Counted from the stretch's first letter, positions 1 through 6,845 are shown. The stretch is DNA of 13,575 nucleotides from Treponema sp. UBA4328 (GCA_002394465.1 DGTU01000045.1:1-13575), one strand, 5' to 3'. Translations and numbers: made by a program. The notes: generated from the letters alone by a model not told the origin.

Positions 1-225
1 GACATCCTGCAGAGTGTTATTGAGACCGTGTCCCATGTGAAGAACGCCGGTTACGTTTGGCGGCGGAATGACGACTGTATATTTGATATTTGATTTTTTC
101 TGTGAGTGGACAGGAGAGTCGGAATCTGAAGCAGGCTTAAAGAAGCCCTTCTCGACCCACTGAGAATAAATTCTGTCTTCAAAATCTTTTGGATTGTAAG
201 CTTTTTCCAGTTCAATAGCTTTCAT
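1..225 (-). CDS. valS: Valyl-tRNA synthetase, N-terminal fragment (gene runs off the left edge)
   Basis: Class I aminoacyl-tRNA synthetase that charges tRNA-Val in the cytoplasm. Only the first 75 codons lie in the window. The translation starts MKAIELEKAYNPKDFEDRIY. It then carries the ValS/IleRS-type segment PPPNVTG (residues 54-60), followed by LHMGHGLNNT (62-71), which holds the HIGH-class ATP-binding signature in the form HMGH. The PPPNVTG-LHMGHGLNNTLQD run is characteristic of ValS rather than IleRS or LeuRS. The start at 223-225 fits the usual N-terminus of the family. It overlaps the ilvN stop in an ATGA junction, so translation is probably coupled to ilvN and the two genes are co-transcribed. 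The rest of the catalytic, editing and anticodon-binding regions lie outside the window, so integrity cannot be judged. Confidence 0.95.
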   Translation of the reverse strand, partial: MKAIELEKAYNPKDFEDRIYSQWVEKGFFKPASDSDSPVHSQKKSNIKYTVVIPPPNVTGVLHMGHGLNNTLQDV

Positions 226-713
226 GCCATTACCTCTTCACCGCGTCCCATAGCCGTAAGACCGGTTTTTACAAGTTCTTTAATTCCGTAAGGTTCGAGC
301 AGGCGTATAAGGCTCGAGAGTTTATCCTCACTTCCGGTTGCTTCAACAATCACGGAGTTCGGCGCAACATCAACGATATGTGCACGATAGATATTGCAGG
401 TTTCAATGATGACAGCCCTGTCGCTTCCTGAAGCATTAACCTTAATCAGGGCCATTTCACGTTCACAGGTATCTTCTTTTTTGCAGTGAGTAATAGAAAT
501 TACTTCAACAAGTTTTGAAAGCTGCTTCTCAATCTGCTCAAGGGTATATTCATCGCCCTGCACGACAATAGTCATGCGTGACTGTCCAGGATTATAAGTT
601 TCACAGACAGTCAATGAATCAATATTGTAACCGCGGCGGCTGAACAGTCCTGAAACGCGGCTCAAAACACCGGCATGGTTTTCAACAAGAACAGACAAAA
701 CGTATCTTTCCAT
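222..713 (-). CDS. ilvN: Acetolactate synthase regulatory (small) subunit
   Basis: Regulatory subunit of acetohydroxyacid synthase, the first common enzyme of valine, leucine and isoleucine synthesis. It activates the catalytic subunit and gives valine feedback. The 163-residue product has the typical N-terminal ACT domain (about residues 4-75). This includes LVENHAGVLSRVSGLFSRRG (9-28) and the following YNI segment, which forms the effector-binding loop region. The C-terminal domain (about 85-157) ends in GIKELVKTGLTAMGRG. Length matches the family (about 160). I chose the ATG at 711-713 because the product then starts MERYVLSVLVE, as family members do, and because GGAG at 720-723 sits six bases upstream. 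An in-frame ATG four codons earlier (723-725) overlaps that ribosome site and lacks one of its own. The stop overlaps the valS start (ATGA). No ilvB or ilvC is adjacent; the catalytic subunit must be elsewhere. Confidence 0.95.
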   Translation of the reverse strand: MERYVLSVLVENHAGVLSRVSGLFSRRGYNIDSLTVCETYNPGQSRMTIVVQGDEYTLEQIEKQLSKLVEVISITHCKKEDTCEREMALIKVNASGSDRAVIIETCNIYRAHIVDVAPNSVIVEATGSEDKLSSLIRLLEPYGIKELVKTGLTAMGRGEEVMA

Positions 714-719
714 TACAAA

Positions 720-723
720 CTCC
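720..723 (-). promoter_or_regulatory. Ribosome binding site that decides the ilvN start
   Basis: Read leftward, GGAG lies six bases before the ATG at 711-713. The upstream in-frame ATG (723-725) physically overlaps this element, so using that ATG would leave the gene without a Shine-Dalgarno sequence. This supports the shorter 163-residue IlvN. Confidence 0.7.
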
Positions 724-856
724 ATTATTTTTCTAAGCAGGAAACCGTCGGCCCCTGCCGAAAATCCTCATTACACTAGCATATTTAACAAAAAATTGCC
801 ATAATAATTGAAAAAATATCTTTGTTTCCTGCCGGACGCATAACAAGGAGAAGTTT

Positions 857-1135
857 ATGCAGGGATTTCCTCTCAAAGTACTGATTTCTGCCGGAAAGGG
901 ATTTATCTTATGCACAGCCCTTATCTTTGCATCCTGCGATAATTTTCTTGAGGGGGCAGGTCTTAAACGCAGTCTTGACGATTCTATAGAACTTGCAAAC
1001 ACTCCGTCCGTAAACATCGAAATCTCACTGCGAAACTCAGCCCAGGGTACTATACTCCCGGAAGGCATGTATTACACAGCTATCGTTCACTATGCCGACG
1101 GAACGGCCCTCATGAGCAGTATCCGTCAGAAATAG
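857..1135 (+). CDS. Short spirochaetal lipoprotein, probably a truncated member of a longer family
   Basis: The 92-residue product has a lipoprotein signal: a hydrophobic stretch at about residues 15-26, then FASC with the lipidated cysteine at residue 27. This is a relaxed lipobox of the spirochaetal kind. The mature protein begins CDNFLEGAG and continues with SIELANTPSVNIEIS and a GTILPEG segment. From memory, this order (CDNFL, a predicted helix, a -YANAPS-like stretch, then G-T-I-x-P-x-G) opens a family of much larger treponemal surface lipoproteins. Here the frame stops at TAG (1133-1135), where the larger proteins would continue, and only six bases separate it from the convergent aroF-pheA gene. 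The start is supported by AAGGAGA about six bases upstream. It may be a remnant of a larger gene or a genuinely short surface lipoprotein; its function is unknown. Confidence 0.75.
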   Translation: MQGFPLKVLISAGKGFILCTALIFASCDNFLEGAGLKRSLDDSIELANTPSVNIEISLRNSAQGTILPEGMYYTAIVHYADGTALMSSIRQK

Positions 1136-1141
1136 TTAAGC

Positions 1142-3070
1142 CTATTCTGCGTAAACACCAAGAATACGTACATCTTCTGCAGCAGACTTTAATTTATTGC
1201 TGAAGTCAGAGATATATTCGACTGGATTTTCGATATCTGAACCGATTACAACATCGCAGTAGAACCAGTATTTCCACGGCTTTCCGGCAATCGGACGTGA
1301 CTCAAGGCGGTTCATGCTCAGGTTTGCCTCTTTAAAGATTCCGAGTGCGTCATAAAGGGCACCTGCCTCGTTCTTTGTGGTGAAGACGAAACTTGCCATG
1401 TTCGGCTTCTGCTCGCTCCACTGTTTGAGAGGCTCCTCGACATGATTTGCTGCAATCACGACGAAGCGGGTGTAGTTGTTCTGCTCGTTCTGGATTCCCT
1501 CTTTGAGCACTTCAAGACCGTAAATTGCGGCGTTGCGGGCGTTACAGATTGCAGCGTTTTCGGTTGAGCCTTTTTCGGCTACGAGACTTGCGGCTGTCGC
1601 TGTTGAAACTGTGTCAACAGCATTCCATTTCTGGCTTCTGAGGAAATTAGAGCACTGGCTTAAGCCCTGGGGATGAGAGTAGACATTTTTGATTGTTTCG
1701 AGAGTTGCACCCTTAACGCCCAGAAGCGAGTGCTGAATGCGCAAAGTGAGTGCTCCGACGATTGAAATGTCTTCGTACCGGGTGAGGTTGTCGTAGTTAT
1801 TGTAAACTGAGCCAGCCGTAGAGTTTTCGATCGGGACCATGCCGTATTCAGCCTTTCCATCGACTACAGCCTGGAAAATCTCGTCGAAAGAATCGACAGT
1901 CTGGGCTTCTACAGAATCCTCAAAGAAATTTTCGATTGCCTGCTCGGCATACGCTCCCTTCATGCCGGAGAAAACGCAGACCGGCTTTTTGTGAGTGATT
2001 TTTTCTTCATTTGCCTTTTTCTGAGACTCAGCCGAGCGTATGTGAGCGACTTCTTTTCCCATGACAGGAGCAAGCGACTCAATATCACGCATGATTTTGT
2101 CGAACTGGGCAGGATAAAGTGCCTGTGCTGCATCAGAAAGCGCCTGCTCAGGGTGACAGTGAACCTCAACGATAATACCGTCAGCCCCTGCCGCAATCGA
2201 AGCGAGAGCCATCGGAGGAATTTTGTCACGCACTCCAAGCGCATGGCTCGGGTCAACAATGATTGGAAGGTGAGTCATGCTTCGGAGAACAGGAATTGCG
2301 CTCAAATCAAGGGTGTTTCGTGTTGCCTTTTCGTAAGTTCGGATACCTCGCTCACACAAAATAACACGGTCAGTACCGGAAGAAAGAAGATATTCCGCGC
2401 TCATGAGCCATTCTTCGATAGTAGCTGAAAGACCTCGCTTTAAGATGACAGGTTTTCCGAGTGCGCCGAGCCGTTTGAGAAGCTCGAAGTTCTGCATGTT
2501 GCGTGCTCCGACCTGATAAACATCGACATAATCCTTCATTACAGGAATGTATTCGCTTGCAACAATTTCAGTGACGACAGGAAGACCGTATTTTTCGCCG
2601 GCTTCCTTGAGATACTTTAAGCCTTCTTCACCAAGCCCCTGGAATGAATAAGGAGAAGTGCGTGGCTTGTAAGCACCGCCGCGAAGCATTGTCGCTCCGC
2701 TCGCAGCCACTGCCTTAGCCGCATCGAGCATCTGCTGACGGCTTTCTACTGCACAGGGACCCGCAATCGAAACAAGGCGGCTGCCTCCGACACGGATAAT
2801 CTGCCCCCGGTTGTTCGGAATCTCGACAATGGTATTCTCAGGTTTGAATTCCCGTGAAGCCATTTTGTAAGGCTTGGAAATCGGAATGACCTTCTCGACT
2901 CCCGGAAGAACCTCAACTTCACGGACATCCATGGCAAGTTTTCCGACAGCAGCAAGGACAGTGCTTTCCTCGCCCTTGACTTCGTTTATTTTGAAAGAGT
3001 GTCCTTTAAGGACAGACTTGATATTGTTTTTTTCGCTTTCGCTTACGCCGTTTTTAAGTACGATAATCAT
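1142..3070 (-). CDS. Bifunctional DAHP synthase / prephenate dehydratase with C-terminal ACT domain
   Basis: The 642-residue fusion covers two steps of phenylalanine synthesis. Residues 1 to about 68 form a ferredoxin-like N-terminal regulatory domain, as in type I-beta DAHP synthases. Residues about 90-340 are the DAHP synthase barrel: GPCAVES (104-110), GGAYKPRTSPYSFQG (131-145), LKRG (210-213), DPSHALG (273-279) and EVH (302-304) supply the phosphoenolpyruvate, erythrose-4-phosphate and metal-binding residues. A charged linker (about 341-362) leads to prephenate dehydratase (about 363-540), with PIENSTAGSV (413-422) and the catalytic TRF inside NNYTRF (531-536). An ACT domain (about 558-640) contains EAGAL (568-572) and ESRP (590-593), the phenylalanine-binding motifs. 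No chorismate mutase domain is present. Inference: phenylalanine bound at the ACT domain could restrain both activities in one chain. All expected catalytic motifs are intact. The start MIIVLKNG matches the family. Confidence 0.93.
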   Translation of the reverse strand: MIIVLKNGVSESEKNNIKSVLKGHSFKINEVKGEESTVLAAVGKLAMDVREVEVLPGVEKVIPISKPYKMASREFKPENTIVEIPNNRGQIIRVGGSRLVSIAGPCAVESRQQMLDAAKAVAASGATMLRGGAYKPRTSPYSFQGLGEEGLKYLKEAGEKYGLPVVTEIVASEYIPVMKDYVDVYQVGARNMQNFELLKRLGALGKPVILKRGLSATIEEWLMSAEYLLSSGTDRVILCERGIRTYEKATRNTLDLSAIPVLRSMTHLPIIVDPSHALGVRDKIPPMALASIAAGADGIIVEVHCHPEQALSDAAQALYPAQFDKIMRDIESLAPVMGKEVAHIRSAESQKKANEEKITHKKPVCVFSGMKGAYAEQAIENFFEDSVEAQTVDSFDEIFQAVVDGKAEYGMVPIENSTAGSVYNNYDNLTRYEDISIVGALTLRIQHSLLGVKGATLETIKNVYSHPQGLSQCSNFLRSQKWNAVDTVSTATAASLVAEKGSTENAAICNARNAAIYGLEVLKEGIQNEQNNYTRFVVIAANHVEEPLKQWSEQKPNMASFVFTTKNEAGALYDALGIFKEANLSMNRLESRPIAGKPWKYWFYCDVVIGSDIENPVEYISDFSNKLKSAAEDVRILGVYAE

Positions 3071-3077
3071 GCCGGGA

Positions 3078-3106
3078 AGTATAGCAGAATGAGATAAAAA
3101 TGAGAA
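3078..3106 (-). promoter_or_regulatory. Promoter of the aroF-pheA fusion, possibly leaderless
   Basis: Read leftward, TTCTCA (3101-3106) and TATACT (3078-3083) are separated by exactly 17 bases. The -10 element ends seven bases before the ATG at 3068-3070, so transcription would be expected to start at or next to that ATG. The bases between are TCCCGGC, with no Shine-Dalgarno sequence. This is what a leaderless mRNA would look like. The elements are inferred from sigma-70-type consensus only. Confidence 0.5.
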
Positions 3107-3208
3107 GTTGTAATTTTATATCTCAGGCGCAGTCACACAGGAAACTGAACGTGCCGGACAGTCAGGGGGGCGGTAAACTTTACACGGTATTATTTTTTTT
3201 GATTTGAG

Positions 3209-3886
3209 TTAATTTCGAGATTTTAATATAAAATTTCTCTTGGTTACGACTCTTTCTATTTCCCCTGCCAATTCATTCGCTTTTTCTTCATTAACCTGAG
3301 TGACAGCAGTTTCAAGATTATCAAGTAAGTCTGAAATTTTATTTTCATAAACTGAAACTTCTGCAGAACTCTTGATTGGACTTGAGTGAATCGTGTAATA
3401 CAAATTGTTAATTCTGCTTTTCAATTTTGAGTTTTGCGCGATAGATTCGATATATTTTGCTTTGACTGAGATCGATTTTACAAAATCATTTTCCATGTCG
3501 TGTCTTGTCTGTTTTTTTGCAGTGGCATCGTTTACAAGAAGGTTTGACACAAGAAGAACAAAATAAATCGCCGTTAAAATCGTTTGAATTGAAACCACAA
3601 CTTTCGTTCCGAAAGCATCAACATTTACAAAAAACATAACGGCAAACACGAGTTCAAGCAGAAAATATGAAAACGAAATTGAATATGTTGTAAGCCATGA
3701 AAGGTATGTACTTTTTGTTTCAATGAGAGGTGTAAGCAAAATCATCAGATATGAAAAATGCAGAAAACCATAGCAAGTCCAAACTCCCAGGCTGTGAGAT
3801 GTACCTGCATTTACGAAAAACAGAATATTAAAGGCAACTATAAAAATTGAATCTAGGATTATCATCAGGATATTTTTCTTTGTCAT
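3209..3886 (-). CDS. Four-helix membrane protein with cytoplasmic helical tail, unknown function
   Basis: I do not recognise this 225-residue protein. The first half is very hydrophobic, with four probable membrane helices at about residues 6-28, 38-57, 67-89 and 96-119. The remainder (about 120-225) is charged and helical, with stretches such as KISDLLDNLETAVTQVNEEK that suggest a coiled coil or helical bundle on the cytoplasmic side. The start is supported by GAGG eight bases upstream of the ATG. It is the last gene of the leftward AT-rich operon, beginning 14 bases after the stop of the SPFH/SHOCT gene. Inference from that position: it may be a membrane partner or anchor for the SPFH protein. 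No enzyme motif was seen. Confidence 0.8.
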   Translation of the reverse strand: MTKKNILMIILDSIFIVAFNILFFVNAGTSHSLGVWTCYGFLHFSYLMILLTPLIETKSTYLSWLTTYSISFSYFLLELVFAVMFFVNVDAFGTKVVVSIQTILTAIYFVLLVSNLLVNDATAKKQTRHDMENDFVKSISVKAKYIESIAQNSKLKSRINNLYYTIHSSPIKSSAEVSVYENKISDLLDNLETAVTQVNEEKANELAGEIERVVTKRNFILKSRN

Positions 3887-3900
3887 AGAATTTTCCTCAT

Positions 3901-5007
3901 TTACATTGAACTTAATATCTCGGACTTTTTCGCATCATACTCAGACTGTTCAATTAGCCCTGCATCAAGCATTTTTTTGAGTTTTGAAAGTTTTTCCATC
4001 GGGTCAGTAGGTACCTGTGTGTCTGATTGTGAATTTGCCATATTTTGAGCAATATTTGTATTAAACATTTGATTTGCCATTGCACCAAAGGCGTTTGCTG
4101 TAACTGCCCCCATTCCTAAGCCAGCACCAAGTTGAGATGCGATATTTCCTGGATTTGCAGCCATAGTTTTTAAGACCTCGGCGGATTGCTGTTGTGCCCA
4201 GTTTATTCCGAGTGTTTCAAGAGCTGCTTTCTGAGCCTGCGCACCACGAACAGTTTCTATCTGACTCATACCAATCTGGTCATATTTTTCTCGCAAACCG
4301 TTTTCATCATCGATATCAATCGCAGAAATTGCGAAAGCAGTACATTTTAAGCCATTTTCGTTTAGAAGTTCATTTACCTTTGGCTGAATGAGTTCTGAAA
4401 ATTCATCGAGTCTTGAGTCAATTCCTAAGACTTCTGTTTCACTTGCCCCAAGTTCTTTTGCGACAGAGGATTTTATTTTGCTTTGAAATCCTGTTATGAA
4501 AAATTTATTTAAATCATCTTGCGTTAAAAAATTGATGTTATTTCCAATGAGTGTTTCTAAAAATTTTGCAGAGTTCTCAACTTGAATTTTATATGAACCT
4601 CTTGCACGCAGTTTTGTTGCTATTCCAAGAACTTTGTCACGAACCTGAATCGGCGAATCTGTTCCCCATTTTAATTCTATACTGCTAGCCTTTCGGACAA
4701 AATAAACGACACAATTGAATGTACTGATTCCACCGGAAAATGCATTCTTCAATCTTGAAATAAATGGATAATTGTTTGTAGAAAGTTTGTATGTTCCGTT
4801 TTCAAAAACCTGTTCAATTACACCTTGGTTTACAAAAATTGCTTCTTCACCTGGCATAACAATAAGTGTAGAATTCGTGTTAAAATCTTCTTCTGGTTGC
4901 CGCCAGATAAGCAGAGTACCGTTTCCTGTATTCTTGATTACATCGGTCCAGTGTTTTTCGCCGCCAGCATAAGCTGCTTCATTCGGATTCTTACTAAAAA
5001 GTCCCAT
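3901..5007 (-). CDS. SPFH/band-7 protein with C-terminal SHOCT domain (YdjI / virion-core-protein-like)
   Basis: The 368-residue protein resembles the YdjI-type branch of the SPFH (stomatin/prohibitin/flotillin) superfamily, which forms membrane-associated oligomers. The N-terminal MGLFSKN and the segment WTDVIKNTGNGTLLIWRQP (20-38), followed by MPGEEAIFVNQG (51-62), are typical of this branch. The SPFH core runs to about residue 235. It is followed by a helical stretch, an Ala/Gly/Asn-rich low-complexity linker (about 284-330), and a SHOCT domain (about 336-367) with the canonical LxxLKKMLDAGLIEQSEYDAKK pattern. YdjI members often end in a zinc ribbon; here there is a SHOCT, and a zinc ribbon sits in a separate gene of the same operon. 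There is no obvious membrane helix, so it is probably peripheral. In Bacillus, YdjI-type proteins work in membrane-stress modules; a similar role here is an inference. GGGAAG lies about six bases before the start. Confidence 0.88.
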   Translation of the reverse strand: MGLFSKNPNEAAYAGGEKHWTDVIKNTGNGTLLIWRQPEEDFNTNSTLIVMPGEEAIFVNQGVIEQVFENGTYKLSTNNYPFISRLKNAFSGGISTFNCVVYFVRKASSIELKWGTDSPIQVRDKVLGIATKLRARGSYKIQVENSAKFLETLIGNNINFLTQDDLNKFFITGFQSKIKSSVAKELGASETEVLGIDSRLDEFSELIQPKVNELLNENGLKCTAFAISAIDIDDENGLREKYDQIGMSQIETVRGAQAQKAALETLGINWAQQQSAEVLKTMAANPGNIASQLGAGLGMGAVTANAFGAMANQMFNTNIAQNMANSQSDTQVPTDPMEKLSKLKKMLDAGLIEQSEYDAKKSEILSSM

Positions 5008-5030
5008 AATTTACTTCCCTTCTATACAAA

Positions 5031-5477
5031 TCACGGCTCATCGATATAATACACATTGCCACGGCATTTATAGTTGAGCCGAATCCATATTTTTATACTA
5101 CCGACTAAAAATCCGTATTTTTTCAAGACGATGATTGCATATTCTGAGCAAGTAGGTTTTAAAAGACATCTTCTCCGAACATCTTCGCTTGCATAATGCT
5201 GATAAAGCTTTACAGCAAGAATTGCGAACCATCTTGCGCAAATTACAAAAGCAACAAGGGAAAATACAAAATAATATGTCGGCTTGTAGAAAAGAAATCC
5301 AAGCAAAGAAAGAATAGAATTACTTGCAATAGCTAAAAATACTATTCCACATATAACAGAAATTATAATTAGTATTGCTTTAAAGAAAGTTATATTTGGA
5401 CGGTACAAAGGGCGTTCCATAACATACTTTCTGACAAGTTCCCGTTCTTCTTCGCCTGGAAAATCTCGTTGTTTCAA
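5031..5477 (-). CDS. YidD-like membrane protein (membrane-insertion factor domain with two added membrane helices)
   Basis: The 148-residue protein ends in a YidD-type domain (about 85-148): LYQHYASED, then CLLKPTCSEYAIIVLKKYGF (104-123), and a closing CRGNVYYIDEP. The P-T-C-S-x-Y core and the preceding Cys are hallmarks of YidD, the small factor that assists YidC/Sec membrane-protein insertion. Stand-alone YidD is about 70-90 residues with only an N-terminal amphipathic helix. Here there are two extra membrane helices (about 30-63 and 68-92) and a charged N-terminus, so it is a membrane-anchored variant. The listed start is TTG at 5475-5477, directly abutting the TAA of the upstream gene, with only a weak AAGAAG upstream. 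An ATG at 5418-5420 is an alternative that would keep both membrane helices. The gene sits inside the SPFH operon, not with yidC, rnpA or rpmH. Confidence 0.8.
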   Translation of the reverse strand: MKQRDFPGEEERELVRKYVMERPLYRPNITFFKAILIIISVICGIVFLAIASNSILSLLGFLFYKPTYYFVFSLVAFVICARWFAILAVKLYQHYASEDVRRRCLLKPTCSEYAIIVLKKYGFLVGSIKIWIRLNYKCRGNVYYIDEP

Positions 5478-6140
5478 TTAAGCGTTCTTCTTTTCGCGAA
5501 GCTTTGCTTTCATTCCCTGAATAGATGCTTCATATTCATCACTCTGATCCATAGAGCAATACAACTTATCCCCAGGTACTACCAAAGCAAATCTTGTATA
5601 ATCAACTGGTTTCTTTACGAATTCTACTTTGTTATTACATCCAGATATTTCCGGAACATCTTTTTCAACTGTATCTGTTGATGAAGAGAAATTTGTAATA
5701 TCTTTATAGAAATATTCTTCTGTACGTTCGCTTTTACCATCTTCATCCATATTGAATGTATATTGATATAAATAGACCTGCTCTTCAGAGAAAAATAACC
5801 AGGAAATCTGATATGCAGAACTGCGCCATTTTTTATCAGCTCTTCCATATTTTGCATATGTCGAATCCTTGTCATCATAGTAATAACCTTCAAAATGAAT
5901 AGGATCTATTTCTTTAAGCTGATCTTCATCCAAACCAATTTTATTAAGCGCTCTTTGTTTCCAATCAGTACCAGTAGCAATTTTTTGCACCATCAAGTCA
6001 TATTCAGAATCAGATATACATTTCGAAAGACATCCACCATATCCCCAAAAATACTTAATTACTTTTTGTTGATCCGCTGTTCGTCCTTTCAAAACCTTCC
6101 ATAAATCTGCAGGATTTCGATCTTTTGAATTAACTGCCAT
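5478..6140 (-). CDS. Soluble protein of unknown function, possibly PH-like
   Basis: I cannot name this 220-residue protein. It has no signal peptide or membrane helix. An N-terminal helical part (about 1-80) includes WGYGGCLSKC (32-41), with two cysteines four residues apart. The central part (about 83-155) is rich in aromatics and alternating residues: SWLFFSEEQVYLYQYTFN, then EEYFYKDITNFSS. That arrangement (a strand that reads a value, a strand pair, then a Y-K-D-I-T-x-F strand) resembles bacterial PH-like domains, in which a similar I-x-x-I motif closes the barrel. This is a fold guess from pattern only. The C-terminus is a basic helix ending KLREKKNA. The start has a strong AGGAG seven bases upstream. 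It lies between the zinc-ribbon/TPR gene and the YidD-like gene, and its stop abuts the latter's start codon. Confidence 0.75.
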   Translation of the reverse strand: MAVNSKDRNPADLWKVLKGRTADQQKVIKYFWGYGGCLSKCISDSEYDLMVQKIATGTDWKQRALNKIGLDEDQLKEIDPIHFEGYYYDDKDSTYAKYGRADKKWRSSAYQISWLFFSEEQVYLYQYTFNMDEDGKSERTEEYFYKDITNFSSSTDTVEKDVPEISGCNNKVEFVKKPVDYTRFALVVPGDKLYCSMDQSDEYEASIQGMKAKLREKKNA

Positions 6141-6174
6141 AATGTTTCTCCTTTATGTTGTGCGCATATAGCGC

Positions 6175-6765
6175 TTACATACAACTTGGTATTTCCTGTT
6201 TCAAAATTGAAAACAGCTGATTAATATCGTCTGGTGATAAACCATCATTTTTCGCACGATCAAAACACTCTTCCCATGAAGGCGAAGTTTTTAGAAATTT
6301 ACGCTTAAAGTAATCGTATTTAATATATGCCTGGAAATAACGGAACAAACCGTTTTCCTCAATCATTAAAGCTGCGTTTATATATCTTTCAATTCTATCT
6401 ATATCAGATCTAGGTGTGAGAAACGGTTTTCTTCCAGCGAGCACACAAACTGCTGCATAAAGGTAAGTCTCTGGATTATTAAAATTCTGTTCTATTGCTT
6501 TATCGAATTTTTCCAACGCCTTGTCGTAAAAATCCATTTTTAAATAACACAGTGCAAGTGAATTGTTGAGTTCTGCATTATCAGGATTTTCTTGTAAATC
6601 ACTTTCATAAGATTTTGAAAACTTGCTTATATTTGCAGCTGACATATTGAAAATGTCTGACATTGAAGAAACAATTATTGGCGAATGACAGTATTCGCAC
6701 TCTTTTTGATTAATTTGGACTCTTGCACCGCAACCCGGGCACTTTAATTCAATAACTTCTGGCAT
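6175..6765 (-). CDS. Zinc-ribbon and TPR-repeat protein, first gene of the AT-rich operon
   Basis: The 196-residue protein starts with a zinc ribbon: CPGC (9-12) and CEYC (23-26), spaced as in small structural zinc ribbons. After a linker it has TPR-type helical repeats, about 62-95 (NPDNAELNNSLALCYLKMDF, then DKALEKFDKAIE) and a second, less regular one from about 96. The C-terminus is helical, with no membrane helix. TPRs suggest a scaffold role; the zinc ribbon could hold a partner or nucleic acid. I chose ATG at 6763-6765. A TTG two codons upstream (6769-6771) is an in-frame alternative, and the GAGAG upstream is only a moderate ribosome site for either. It is the first gene behind the promoter at 6796-6824 and is separated by about 34 bases from the next gene of the operon. 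Confidence 0.8.
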   Translation of the reverse strand: MPEVIELKCPGCGARVQINQKECEYCHSPIIVSSMSDIFNMSAANISKFSKSYESDLQENPDNAELNNSLALCYLKMDFYDKALEKFDKAIEQNFNNPETYLYAAVCVLAGRKPFLTPRSDIDRIERYINAALMIEENGLFRYFQAYIKYDYFKRKFLKTSPSWEECFDRAKNDGLSPDDINQLFSILKQEIPSCM

Positions 6766-6795
6766 AACCAACTCTCACTTCAAGTTTCTTATATG

Positions 6796-6824
6796 ATTAT
6801 ACCATACTTTTTATTATGACACAA
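6796..6824 (-). promoter_or_regulatory. Near-consensus promoter of the leftward AT-rich operon
   Basis: Read leftward: TTGTGT (6819-6824), a 17-base spacer, then TATAAT (6796-6801), preceded by a TG one base upstream (extended -10). This is the best promoter match in the central block. It lies about 30 bases before the zinc-ribbon/TPR start. Its -35 touches the dyad at 6824-6845, so a protein bound there could block it. Confidence 0.7.
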
Positions 6825-6845
6825 GTTTATTAAGAAAATTAAACT
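6824..6845. promoter_or_regulatory. Dyad between divergent promoters, candidate operator for the XRE regulator
   Basis: AGTTTA (6824-6829) and TAAACT (6840-6845) form a perfect six-base inverted repeat with a ten-base AT-rich spacer. It touches the leftward -35 at 6819-6824 and covers the candidate rightward -35 at 6830-6835. That placement suits an autoregulated XRE-family repressor controlling both directions. AT-rich DNA makes short dyads common by chance, so confidence is limited. Confidence 0.35.

Noticed and set aside
714..725. Four extra N-terminal codons for IlvN from the ATG at 723-725
   Set aside because: That ATG overlaps the GGAG that serves the next ATG and has no ribosome site of its own.
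790..822. Promoter for the lipoprotein gene (TTGCCA ... TATCTT)
   Set aside because: The spacing is only 15 bases and the -10 is a weak match, so it does not meet the standard used for the other promoters.
733..1068. Leftward open frame opposite the lipoprotein gene
   Set aside because: It overlaps a gene with a good lipoprotein signal and ribosome site, has no recognisable domain and is arginine-rich, as antisense frames here tend to be.
3111..3208. Terminator for the central operon after its last gene
   Set aside because: Reading leftward, I found only the small GTAAA-C-TTTAC palindrome and no GC-rich stem followed by T. The T run near 3193-3200 lies on the other strand and has no proper stem before it.
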